A stretch of 64,000 bases of DNA, taken from CAWIOX01 sp963837775. Lineage in GTDB: Bacteria > Pseudomonadota > Gammaproteobacteria > Burkholderiales > Burkholderiaceae_D. The stretch lies in assembly GCA_963837775.1 (NCBI GenBank), contig CAWIOX010000004.1, positions 434,001-498,000 of the forward strand. Reading direction: 5' to 3'. Below, in pieces: positions 17,071 through 25,270 of the stretch. Below the pieces are notes generated by a model. The model was not told the origin of the DNA. It saw only the letters and a list, made by a program, of their open reading frames with translations, and made no database searches. The position numbers and the translations under genes are program-made. Within the stretch, counting starts at the first letter, position 1. Each line of letters starts with the position of its first letter.

Positions 17071-17457
17071 TGCCTATCAAAAACAAAAAACAGATTCAGT
17101 CTGCCTACACCCTTCCGCACATCCCAAACAAACAAAATGCAGCGACAATTCACGGCTCCGACCTAAACGAATGAAAAGCGCGTTGATGAATCGGATTCTT
17201 ATGTGGATGAGGTGATTTTGCAGGATTGATTGCGCGTTTGGTCGATTTGATTATAGCAATCCCGCTGTAATGCCCCCCCTTAAACGCTGCAAATACAGGC
17301 TTGTCGATTGCTAAATATGCCCGGTGATTGATGCCAATATGGGTCGGCACTTGATGGAGCATCAAGTGCCGGGCAGGATTTAACAAAAATGCAAAAGTTC
17401 TATCCCACCAAATTTACGGACTGTGGCAACAAAAGCCGGCGCTAGGCAATCACGGCC
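17071..17457. other. Gene-free gap between the tRNA-Asn terminator and the prfC 3' end
   Basis: 387 bases without a supportable gene. It holds a perfect 11-bp hairpin ggcacttgatg / catcaagtgcc (loop gag) at 17346-17370, about 90 bases beyond the prfC stop on the prfC strand side, and a run of C (17273-17279). The hairpin lacks a T-tract on either strand. Nothing else was recognised. Confidence 0.5.
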
Positions 17458-19128
17458 TCAAGCCAATTTAACCGCGTGCTCCCGCGTCGCATGAAAAGTC
17501 AGCTTGGGCCAGCGTTCTTGCGTCAGCTTAAGATTGATGCCTGATGAAGCCAGATAAGCCATATTACCGGCAGCATCATAAGCAACATTATTGCCTGCCG
17601 TAGATTTTTCAAAATCAGCCAGCAAACGCTTGTCATCCGACGTCACCCAACGGGCACTACTGATGCTGGTGCCTTCGAAGACAGCCTCGACGCCATACTC
17701 ATTCTGAAGGCGACTGGCGACCACTTCAAACTGCAGCACGCCGACTGCACCAAGAATCAAATCACCGCTATGTACGGGCTTGAAGACCTGCACCGCGCCC
17801 TCTTCGCCAAGTTGCTGCAAGCCTTTATGCAGTTGCTTGATTTTTAATGGATTCAGGATGCGTACCGAGCGGAAGAAATCCGGCGCGAAATAAGGAATCC
17901 CGGTGAATTGCAGCAATTCCCCCTCAGAAAAACTATCGCCAATCTGCATGTTGCCATGATTGGGCAAACCGATGATATCGCCAGCATAAGCCTCCTCGAC
18001 CTGCTCCCGGCTAGACGCCATGAAAGTCACAACATTCGACACCTTTATTTCGCGGTTCAAGCGCAGATGCTTGATCTTCATGCCACGCTCAAAACGCCCT
18101 GAACACACTCGGAGGAAGGCAATACGATCACGATGAGCCGGGTCCATATTGGCCTGAATCTTGAAGACAAAGCCGGAGAACGGCATCTCAACCGGCTCGA
18201 CCGAGCGCACGCTGGCATCCCTGGCAAGGGGTGAAGGCGCCCATTCCAGCAGTGCATCCAGGATTTCGCGAACACCGAAATTATTGATGGCCGAGCCAAA
18301 AAATACCGGCGTTTGCGTACCTGCCAGATAAGCGTCAAGATCAAAAGGATGCGAAGCACCATGAACCAGTTCGACTTCCATCTTGAGTTGTTCTATCTCA
18401 AGGGGGAACATCTCTGCCAGACGCGGATTGTTAATCCCCTTGATTACCTCGAACTCCTGATCTGCACGCTCCGAACCGGCTGCAAACAACTTGATCTCAT
18501 CTCGCATCAAGTGATACACGCCACGGAAGGTCTTCCCCATGCCAATCGGCCAAGTGATCGGCGCACACTGTATGTTAAGCACCGACTCCACCTCATCGAG
18601 CAACTCCAGAGGATCCCTGGTTTCACGATCCATCTTGTTCATGAAGGTCAGAATGGGTGTATTTCGCATGCGACAAACATTCAGCAGCTTGATCGTCTGT
18701 GCCTCGACACCTTTGGCAGCATCGATTGCCATCAGCGCTGAATCCACTGCTGTCAGTACGCGATAGGTATCTTCAGAAAAATCCTGGTGACCAGGCGTAT
18801 CAAGCAAATTGACCACATGATCAAGATATTCAAACTGCATCACCGAACTGGCAACAGAAATACCGCGCTGCTTCTCAATTTCCATCCAATCGGAAGTTGC
18901 ATGACGACCACTCTTACGCGCCTTCACGGTACCGGCAAGTTGAATTGCACCAGAAAACAATAATAGTTTTTCAGTTAATGTGGTTTTACCCGCATCAGGA
19001 TGGGAAATAATGCCAAATGTGCGCCTGCGCTGTACTTCACGCTCAATCAAACCGGCAGAGACATTACGCGAAGATGTTGCAACAGCATCAATTGTTTCTA
19101 TCAAGGAGGAGTCTATTGTGGTGGGCAT
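17458..19128 (-). CDS. prfC: Peptide chain release factor 3
   Basis: 556 aa, about 27 longer than E. coli RF3 (529); the extra residues are an N-terminal extension before RRRTFGIISHPDAGKTT. GTPase motifs: G1 SHPDAGKT at ~42-49, G3 DTPGHQDFSEDTYR, G4 NKMD. The EF-G-like domain II and the RF3-specific C-terminal domain follow. RF3-GTP recycles RF1/RF2 from the ribosome after termination. The only Met before the conserved region is residue 1. Codon use is more AT-leaning than uvrB upstream. Confidence 0.95.
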   Translation of the reverse strand: MPTTIDSSLIETIDAVATSSRNVSAGLIEREVQRRRTFGIISHPDAGKTTLTEKLLLFSGAIQLAGTVKARKSGRHATSDWMEIEKQRGISVASSVMQFEYLDHVVNLLDTPGHQDFSEDTYRVLTAVDSALMAIDAAKGVEAQTIKLLNVCRMRNTPILTFMNKMDRETRDPLELLDEVESVLNIQCAPITWPIGMGKTFRGVYHLMRDEIKLFAAGSERADQEFEVIKGINNPRLAEMFPLEIEQLKMEVELVHGASHPFDLDAYLAGTQTPVFFGSAINNFGVREILDALLEWAPSPLARDASVRSVEPVEMPFSGFVFKIQANMDPAHRDRIAFLRVCSGRFERGMKIKHLRLNREIKVSNVVTFMASSREQVEEAYAGDIIGLPNHGNMQIGDSFSEGELLQFTGIPYFAPDFFRSVRILNPLKIKQLHKGLQQLGEEGAVQVFKPVHSGDLILGAVGVLQFEVVASRLQNEYGVEAVFEGTSISSARWVTSDDKRLLADFEKSTAGNNVAYDAAGNMAYLASSGINLKLTQERWPKLTFHATREHAVKLA

Positions 19129-19195
19129 AGTGAAAGCCTGAAAAAAGGCATGTAATCTGTAGGCATAAATTCGTATTCAATGCCGGTTTGAATCG

Positions 19196-19225
19196 ATGAC
19201 ATCAATAATCTTATGACATCAATAA
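19196..19225. repeat. Direct repeat upstream of prfC
   Basis: The 13-mer atgacatcaataa occurs twice with a 17-bp period (19196-19208 and 19213-19225), 70-100 bases upstream of prfC in a 270-base AT-rich gap. It could be a paired protein-binding site in the prfC promoter, or chance; no known operator is matched. Confidence 0.4.
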
Positions 19226-19401
19226 ATATTTTTCTGAAGATACCAGATGTTTGTTAGTGTGAAGGATCTGACAGAATCGTCAAAATTTCATCAGAAAATC
19301 TTTGAAATGAAGAATGGGAATCCAGCCGTGAAACGTAAAAGCACACCATCTGACAATGCGAAATCTCTTAATATATGTTTACATGATTCGATTGCTCTGT
19401 A

Positions 19402-19437
19402 AAAAAAAGCCAGGAAGATAGGTTCCTGGCTTCATGA
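19402..19437 (-). terminator. Terminator of the thrS...merR operon
   Basis: On the minus strand gccagga...tcctggc is followed by eight T, 18 bases after the merR-type gene stop. It marks the 3' end of the thrS-infC-rpmI-rplT-pheS-pheT-ihfA-merR cluster. Confidence 0.9.
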
Positions 19438-19454
19438 CACTTCCTTCACTCACA

Positions 19455-19862
19455 CTAATCCTCAAGAAGACGCAAAATTTCGGCAAGTTCACTGCGCACC
19501 ATCCTCAGTTTCGACTGCGGCAAAACAATATCAACAGTCTGGGATAATTCAGCAGCAGGACTATTTTCAGCCGCGATTTCAATAATACGACCATCAAGCT
19601 TGTTACGCGCACCGTTAATAGTAAAGCCTTGATCGTAAAGCAATTCCCGAATACGACGTATAAGAAGAACTTCATGATGCTGATAGTAACGTCGATTACC
19701 TCTGCGCTTGACAGGCTTCAACTGGGTAAACTCCTGCTCCCAATAGCGCAGAACATGTGGTTTTACCCCACACAATTCGCTTACTTCACCTATTGTGAAA
19801 TACCGTTTTGCTGGAATCGACGGCAAAACCATTAGTTCCAGTTTATTAGTTCGATCATTCAT
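19455..19862 (-). CDS. MerR-family transcriptional regulator
   Basis: 135 aa from the ATG at 19860-19862, nine bases after the ihfA stop. The N-terminal MerR winged helix is clear: RYFTIGEVSELCGVKPHVLRYWE then the wing RRGNRRYY, and a helical region RIRELLYDQGFTINGARNKL. The C-terminal half is short and has no metal-binding cysteines, so it is not a metal sensor of the MerR/CueR type; it is closest to the MlrA/YcgE-like group. The position after ihfA is common in Burkholderiales, but the target is unknown. Confidence 0.88.
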   Translation of the reverse strand: MNDRTNKLELMVLPSIPAKRYFTIGEVSELCGVKPHVLRYWEQEFTQLKPVKRRGNRRYYQHHEVLLIRRIRELLYDQGFTINGARNKLDGRIIEIAAENSPAAELSQTVDIVLPQSKLRMVRSELAEILRLLED

Positions 19863-19870
19863 TTGATAGA

Positions 19871-20284
19871 TCAAGCTGCCCGTGAAAGAGATTTGTTACT
19901 GGCATCATCAACCATCCCTTTCAGTTTTTGACTTGCATGGAATGTCACTACGCGACGTGCGGTAATTGGAATTTCCTCTCCTGTTTTAGGATTACGGCCG
20001 GGTCTTTGTGGCTTATCCCGCAACTGAAAATTACCAAAGCCAGAAAGCTTGACTGACTCCCCCCGCTCCAGGGAATTACGAATTTCATCAAAAAAAGTTT
20101 CAACCATATCCTTGGCTTCGCGCTTATTAAGACCAACCTGCTCAAAAAGCAACTCGGCCAATTCCGCCTTGGTAAGGGTAGGCAACTCTTTTTCTGCCTG
20201 TAAACGCGCCCTAGTCTCCAGCATAGCGCGGTTCAGGTCTGCATCCAATACAGACTGGAATTCGGCCGAATTTACATCATTCAT
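19871..20284 (-). CDS. ihfA: Integration host factor subunit alpha, N-terminally extended
   Basis: 137 aa from the ATG 20282-20284. The IHF-alpha core starts at PTLTKAELAELLFEQVGL (about residue 35) and includes KLSGFGNF and the DNA-intercalating arm RPGRNPKTGEEIPITARRVVTF. E. coli IhfA is 99 aa; the extra ~34 N-terminal residues are helical and charged (LDADLNRAMLETRARLQAEKE) and have no close internal ATG, so the extension seems genuine. Extended IhfA occurs in other Burkholderiales. IHF bends DNA as a heterodimer with IhfB. It lies 20 bases after pheT. Confidence 0.93.
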   Translation of the reverse strand: MNDVNSAEFQSVLDADLNRAMLETRARLQAEKELPTLTKAELAELLFEQVGLNKREAKDMVETFFDEIRNSLERGESVKLSGFGNFQLRDKPQRPGRNPKTGEEIPITARRVVTFHASQKLKGMVDDASNKSLSRAA

Positions 20285-20304
20285 TGTCGTTGTATCCACC
20301 CGCT

Positions 20305-22746
20305 TCAAGAACGCAATCTAGCACCGCACACCTCATTGGCGACAGAGACGAATACAGTCATGGCCGCATCCACACTGTCATCCTGCAGGGTTGATTGAGT
20401 ATCTTGCAAGGTGAAGCGGAACGCAAGACTTTTTTCGTCTACATCCAGCCCCTTTCCACGATATTCATCAAATAAAACAACGGCTTGCAGGATCTCACAT
20501 GCCACATTTGAAGATTTTTGATCGTGAAAAATATCCAGCAATTCTTGCACCGAAACAGTTTGTTTCACAACCAAAGCCAAATCCCGTGTAACCGCCGGAA
20601 ATTTGGAAATATCAATATATTTTGGCAGATTACGACATTGCAACGCAGTCGCGTCGATCTCAAATACCACTGGCGCCAGGGGTAGTTCATATTTTTGCTG
20701 CCAACGAGGATGCAACTCCCCCAGATAACCGACAACCATGCCCTCCAACTCAATGCGTGCTGTGCGACCAGGATGCATTGCAGGATGTTTGTCAGCAAAA
20801 AAACGCAGTGCCAAGGGAGCCAATAATGCCTCCAGATCTGCCTTGACATCGAAAAAGTCCACATTACGGGATGACTGCCCCCATTGCTCATCTACTACTG
20901 GGCCATACGCCATTGCTGCAACGCGTTTCGGCTGATTATAGCCAGCCACTGCCAAGGAGTCATCATTGACTGTAGTATCACGCAAATACACAGCACCCAC
21001 TTCAAACACGCGAATCCGGCTGGCTTTACGATTCAAGTTATATCGAATATTTGCAATCAGGCTCGCAATCAACGATGAGCGCATAACACTCATCTGACTC
21101 GCAATCGGGTTCAATAGTTTGATGGGTACATCATTAGCACAAAAATCAGCTTCCCAGTCTTCTTCCACAAAGCTGAAATTGACTACCTCCTGGTAGTCCA
21201 GATCGGCTAGTTGGCGGCGAATTGCAAACAAAGATCGGTGCGTTTCCGGTGCAATTCGCATCATATTTGGCGCCACTGGCGGCAAGGCCGGAATATTTTC
21301 GAAACCATATACCCGCACGATTTCCTCAATCAAATCCTCTTCGATTTCAATATCAAAGCGATATGAAGGGGATGTCACACTGAATTCAGTACCTTCAGCA
21401 CCCGACTCACGGGTGAACGGCAAATTAAGTCGTGTGAATATATCCGCGATCTGATCGTCTGAAATTGGCACACCGATGACCTTGACCGCACGAGCTGTAC
21501 GCAAGCGCACAGGATGACGCTCTGGCAAGTTGACAATATGGTCATCAATCGGGCCGACCAAAGTGCTGCTCTTGTCACCACATATTTCGACGATCAAAGC
21601 GGTAATGCGCTCAATATGCTCTATTGTTGTCGCATAATCCACACCACGCTCAAACCGATGTGCTGCGTCTGTCGAAAAATTGAAGCGGCGTGCTCGCCCT
21701 TGAATCGCATGCGGCCACCAAAAAGCCGCTTCCAGATAGATATTCTGCGTATCCAGCGACACAGCTGTGGAATCACCGCCCATGATGCCAGCCAAGGATT
21801 CGATTTCCTTGTCATCGGCAATTACACCTATCCAATCGTCAACACTAATGACGTTCCCATTCAACAACTTAAGGGACTCACCTTGCTTTCCCCATCGTAC
21901 ATTCAAACCGCCATGAATTTTATCCAGATCAAACACATGCGTTGGCTGTCCAAGCTCCAGCATCACATAGTTGGAAATATCCACTAAAGCAGAGATCGGG
22001 CGCTGGCCGCTACGCTCCAGACGCTGCTTCATCCAGTCAGGCGTCTGCGCTCTGGCATTTAGGCCTCGAATAATGCGCCCGGTAAAACGTCCGCACAAAT
22101 CTGGTGCCGCGATAGTTACCGGAAGAGATTCATCTAGAGTGACTTGGGCCGTTTGGAAAGTGGGCATCTTGAGTGACGTCCCCGTCAACGCGGATACTTC
22201 ACGAGCCACACCTAGAACAGACAAACAATCTGCTTTATTTGGCGTCAACTTGATAGTGAACTTCAGATCGTTCAACTGGTAATAATCACGAAAATTCTGA
22301 CCAACCGGTGCGTCATGCGGCAAATCAAGCAAGCCGCCCTGATCTTCAGAAAGCTTCAATTCGCGCGCAGAACACAGCATCCCCTGTGACTCAACACCGC
22401 GCAGTAGACCGACTTTAATCTCAAAGGATTTTCCATCATCACCGGGAGGCAGTTTAGCGCCAGCCATAGCGCACGGCACTTTCATGCCGACACGCACATT
22501 GGGTGCACCGCAAACGATGTTCAGAATCGTTCCCGTGCCGACGTCCACCTGACAAACATTTAGCCGATCAGCATTTGGATGCTTTTCAACTACAAGTATT
22601 TCAGCGACAACAACATGAGAAAACGGCGGGGCGACAGCTTCCATCTCCTCCACTTCCAAGCCGGACATTGTGAGTAAATGTGCCAATTCATCCGAAGTCA
22701 TATTCGGATTGACCATCGTACGGAGCCAGTTTTCGGAGAATTGCAT
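20305..22746 (-). CDS. pheT: Phenylalanyl-tRNA synthetase beta subunit
   Basis: 813 aa (typical ~800). N-terminal EWLRTM-like start (SENWLRTMVNP), the EMAP/tRNA-binding domain (VVVAEILVVEKHPNADRLNVCQVD), the B3/4 editing domain, B5 DNA-binding-like domain, and a C-terminal ferredoxin-fold anticodon-binding domain (FPAVTRDLALVVKQ). It forms the alpha2-beta2 PheRS that charges tRNA-Phe, with editing of mischarged Tyr. It starts 71 bases after the pheS stop. Confidence 0.96.
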   Translation of the reverse strand: MQFSENWLRTMVNPNMTSDELAHLLTMSGLEVEEMEAVAPPFSHVVVAEILVVEKHPNADRLNVCQVDVGTGTILNIVCGAPNVRVGMKVPCAMAGAKLPPGDDGKSFEIKVGLLRGVESQGMLCSARELKLSEDQGGLLDLPHDAPVGQNFRDYYQLNDLKFTIKLTPNKADCLSVLGVAREVSALTGTSLKMPTFQTAQVTLDESLPVTIAAPDLCGRFTGRIIRGLNARAQTPDWMKQRLERSGQRPISALVDISNYVMLELGQPTHVFDLDKIHGGLNVRWGKQGESLKLLNGNVISVDDWIGVIADDKEIESLAGIMGGDSTAVSLDTQNIYLEAAFWWPHAIQGRARRFNFSTDAAHRFERGVDYATTIEHIERITALIVEICGDKSSTLVGPIDDHIVNLPERHPVRLRTARAVKVIGVPISDDQIADIFTRLNLPFTRESGAEGTEFSVTSPSYRFDIEIEEDLIEEIVRVYGFENIPALPPVAPNMMRIAPETHRSLFAIRRQLADLDYQEVVNFSFVEEDWEADFCANDVPIKLLNPIASQMSVMRSSLIASLIANIRYNLNRKASRIRVFEVGAVYLRDTTVNDDSLAVAGYNQPKRVAAMAYGPVVDEQWGQSSRNVDFFDVKADLEALLAPLALRFFADKHPAMHPGRTARIELEGMVVGYLGELHPRWQQKYELPLAPVVFEIDATALQCRNLPKYIDISKFPAVTRDLALVVKQTVSVQELLDIFHDQKSSNVACEILQAVVLFDEYRGKGLDVDEKSLAFRFTLQDTQSTLQDDSVDAAMTVFVSVANEVCGARLRS

Positions 22747-22817
22747 AGTTCAACCGTGAGAATTTACAACGCAGGGGTATAGGCTAAAGCACATCGCTTT
22801 AAGCCTGCCTTACGAGA

Positions 22818-23834
22818 TTAATTGAATTGTTTAAGAAAACGTAAATCGCCTTCATAAAAGAGGCGTAAATCGTTTATGCCATAACGCAGCATTGTCAGCC
22901 GCTCCAAGCCTGATCCAAATGCAAAACCGATATATTTTTCCGGATCGAGTCCCATATTTCGTACGACGGATGGATGCACCTGACCTGAGCCGGAAACTTC
23001 CAGCCAACGCCCCTTTAGAGGGCCGCTACCAAAAGCAATATCAATTTCTGCCGATGGCTCGGTAAATGGGAAGTAGGACGGACGGAAACGCACCTGCAAA
23101 TCATCGGTTTCAAAAAAAGCCTTAACGAAATTCAGGTAAACCCCCTTGAGATCAGCGAAGCTGATGTCTTCTGCAATCCAGAGTCCTTCAACCTGATGAA
23201 ACATAGGCGAGTGGGTCGCATCACTATCTACGCGATAAGTGCGCCCTGGAGCGATCACCTTTATCGGTGGCTTATGCATGCGCGCATAACGTACCTGCAT
23301 CGGACTAGTATGTGTACGCAATAACAACGGCTTTCCCTGACTATCATTACCGTCAATATAGAAAGTATCCTGCATCGATCGCGCAGGATGATTCTCTGGA
23401 CTATTTAATGCCGTGAAATTCGTCCAGTCGGTTTCAATTTCAGGACCATCTGCCACATCGAAGCCAATTGAACGGAAAATTTCCTCTACCCGCTCCCAAG
23501 ACCGCATCACTGGATGAATGCCACCCATGCCACGGCCACGCCCTGGCAAAGAGACATCAATCGCCTCGGCATTCAGCCTCTCCTGCATCTGCGCATTGGC
23601 AAGTGCATCACGTCGTGCATTGAGTGCAGTCTCAATCTGCCCTTTTGCGGCATTGATAACTGCACCCTGAATTTTTCTCTCATCTGGCGCAAGCTTACCC
23701 AAGCCCTTCATCTGCTCAGTGATTTGGCCGGTTTTTCCGAGATATTTTGCTTTAGCATTTTCAAGTGCAGTAGCATCTACTGCACTGATGAAATCTGCTT
23801 GCGCTTGACTTACAAGTTGTTCTAGGGGATTCAT
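22818..23834 (-). CDS. pheS: Phenylalanyl-tRNA synthetase alpha subunit
   Basis: 338 aa. N-terminal coiled-coil (EQLVSQAQADFI...ALENAKAKYLGKTGQI) followed by the class II catalytic core: motif 1 HPVMRSWERVEEIF, motif 2 with RTHTSPMQVRYAR, and motif 3 GFAFGSGLERLTMLRYGI. It activates phenylalanine and provides the active site of PheRS. It is preceded by an attenuator-like hairpin (23867-23903) that separates it from rplT. Confidence 0.97.
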   Translation of the reverse strand: MNPLEQLVSQAQADFISAVDATALENAKAKYLGKTGQITEQMKGLGKLAPDERKIQGAVINAAKGQIETALNARRDALANAQMQERLNAEAIDVSLPGRGRGMGGIHPVMRSWERVEEIFRSIGFDVADGPEIETDWTNFTALNSPENHPARSMQDTFYIDGNDSQGKPLLLRTHTSPMQVRYARMHKPPIKVIAPGRTYRVDSDATHSPMFHQVEGLWIAEDISFADLKGVYLNFVKAFFETDDLQVRFRPSYFPFTEPSAEIDIAFGSGPLKGRWLEVSGSGQVHPSVVRNMGLDPEKYIGFAFGSGLERLTMLRYGINDLRLFYEGDLRFLKQFN

Positions 23835-23866
23835 GCGGTTTTTCCCGCTCCAAAAAAAGGAAGCCG

Positions 23867-23903
23867 AAAATAAAACGGGGCACAGGTAATGACCTCTGCC
23901 CCG
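23867..23903 (-). terminator. Attenuator-like terminator in front of pheS
   Basis: On the minus strand a 12-nt arm cggggcagaggt pairs with acctgtgccccg (one mismatch) around a cat(t) loop and is followed by TTTTATTTT. It lies between rplT and pheS; a smaller hairpin (catcgcc / ggcgatg, 23917-23934) precedes it. E. coli pheST is attenuated at this same location, so conditional read-through is plausible here. Confidence 0.75.
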
Positions 23904-23951
23904 CTATATATCGCCACATCGCCTTATGGCGATGCGTGCGCCTCACAACAA

Positions 23952-24311
23952 TTACGCAGCGAGGGTAATTTTTACTTGATTGACAATCGCAGCAAACGCT
24001 GGCTTGTCCATCACTGCCATGTCAGCCAGCACTTTACGATCAAGCTCAATCGATGCTTTCTTCAAGCCATTCATGAACACGCTGTATGTGACGCCATGCT
24101 CACGTGATGCCGCATTGATACGAGCAATCCACAAAGCGCGGAAAACACGCTTCTTGTTACGACGATCGCGATAGGCATATTGCCCTGCACGCATAACTGC
24201 TTGCTTGGCGATACGATATACTTTACTGCGACGACCACGATAGCCTTTAGCTTGATCGAGGACTTTCTTATGACGGGCCCGTGCTGTGACCCCACGTTTT
24301 ACTCTAGGCAT
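23952..24311 (-). CDS. rplT: 50S ribosomal protein L20
   Basis: 119 aa, highly basic. It has the canonical start PRVKRGVTARARHKKVLDQAKGY and the RNA-binding core RNKKRVFRALWIARINAASREHG. It is essential for early assembly of the large subunit and, in E. coli, represses the infC-rpmI-rplT operon. It lies 27 bases downstream of rpmI. Confidence 0.98.
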   Translation of the reverse strand: MPRVKRGVTARARHKKVLDQAKGYRGRRSKVYRIAKQAVMRAGQYAYRDRRNKKRVFRALWIARINAASREHGVTYSVFMNGLKKASIELDRKVLADMAVMDKPAFAAIVNQVKITLAA

Positions 24312-24338
24312 ACTAACTCCTTAAAATTGAGTGTGAGG

Positions 24339-24536
24339 TTAAGCGTTCGGCATCATGCGCATTACAGAAACCATGTTATCGGCATGGACTTCCGTATTAC
24401 CGCGCAACTGACGTTTACTTTTGGTGGTTTTCTTGGTCAAGATATGGCGTTTGAATGCATGACCGCATTTAACCGTTCCACCTGGACGTACACGAAAGCG
24501 CTTTTTAGCGGCACTCTTCGTTTTCATTTTAGGCAT
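24339..24536 (-). CDS. rpmI: 50S ribosomal protein L35
   Basis: 65 aa, basic, MPKMKTKSAAKKRFRVRPGGTVKCGHAFKRH, the standard L35 sequence. It follows infC after 152 bases, a gap large enough to hold the regulatory RNA structure known in other infC operons, although I could not identify a specific L20 site. Confidence 0.98.
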   Translation of the reverse strand: MPKMKTKSAAKKRFRVRPGGTVKCGHAFKRHILTKKTTKSKRQLRGNTEVHADNMVSVMRMMPNA

Positions 24537-24688
24537 AGTAGTTCTGTCTTGTAGACAGCTCCATTTTTAACATGATTGTAGGTGGCAACAATTACGCTGC
24601 ACTTGGATGCCTACTTTCACTTGTTTTACAGCGAAATCCAGTTCGCTGCTATTGCACCGACTGCCACTTCCGGCAATCCGCACGAATT

Positions 24689-25210
24689 TTATTTTTTCTT
24701 CTTTGGAGCCAGAACCATAATCATCTGGCGCCCTTCCATCTTTGGAAATTGCTCAACTTGACCGTACGGCTCCAAGTCCGACTTCAAACGCTCCAACATA
24801 CGAAAGCCGATATCCTGATGCGCCATTTCCCTGCCACGGAAACGCAAGGTGATTTTAGCCTTATCACCCTCATCAAGAAACTTGATGAGATTGCGCAATT
24901 TAATTCCGTAATCGCCGTCATCCGTTCCAGGACGGAACTTAACCTCTTTAATCTGGATGATTTTTTGCTTAAGCTTGGCTTCGTGAGCCTTCTTCTGCTC
25001 CTGATATTTGAACTTACCATAGTCCATCAGGCGAGCCACTGGAGGCTGCGCAGTAGGCGCAATCTCCACCAAATCTACATTAGCCTCTTCAGCCAAACGA
25101 AACGCTTCAGCCAAGCTAACGATACCTAAAGGTTCGTTCTCAACCCCGCCCAAGCGTAATTCGGGTGCAGTAATTTCGCCATTAATGCGATGGGACTTAT
25201 CAGTAGCTAT
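24689..25210 (-). CDS. infC: Translation initiation factor IF-3, AUA start codon
   Basis: The frame contains no ATG at the right place. Reading back from the conserved core, the N-terminus ATDKSHRINGEITAPELRL is preceded by ATA at 25208-25210, with AAGGA seven bases upstream. Starting there gives 173 aa, the normal IF-3 length. Rare AUU, AUC or AUA starts are the hallmark of infC, because IF-3 discriminates against them and so limits its own synthesis. Core motifs present: KFRPGTDDGDY, FRGREMAHQDIG, and MEGRQMIMVLAPKK at the C-terminus. It follows thrS by 60 bases. Confidence 0.95.
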   Translation of the reverse strand: MATDKSHRINGEITAPELRLGGVENEPLGIVSLAEAFRLAEEANVDLVEIAPTAQPPVARLMDYGKFKYQEQKKAHEAKLKQKIIQIKEVKFRPGTDDGDYGIKLRNLIKFLDEGDKAKITLRFRGREMAHQDIGFRMLERLKSDLEPYGQVEQFPKMEGRQMIMVLAPKKKK

Positions 25211-25270
25211 TGTAGTTTCCTTTAAAAATCAAATAATCAGGCACAGCTTTTGCACTCCGAGTCTCCTCGC

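Noticed and set aside
23761..23946. Phe-rich leader peptide gene for pheST
   Set aside because: Its Phe codons lie in the T-tract after the terminator hairpin and the frame runs into pheS, so it is not a leader peptide in the pheM sense.
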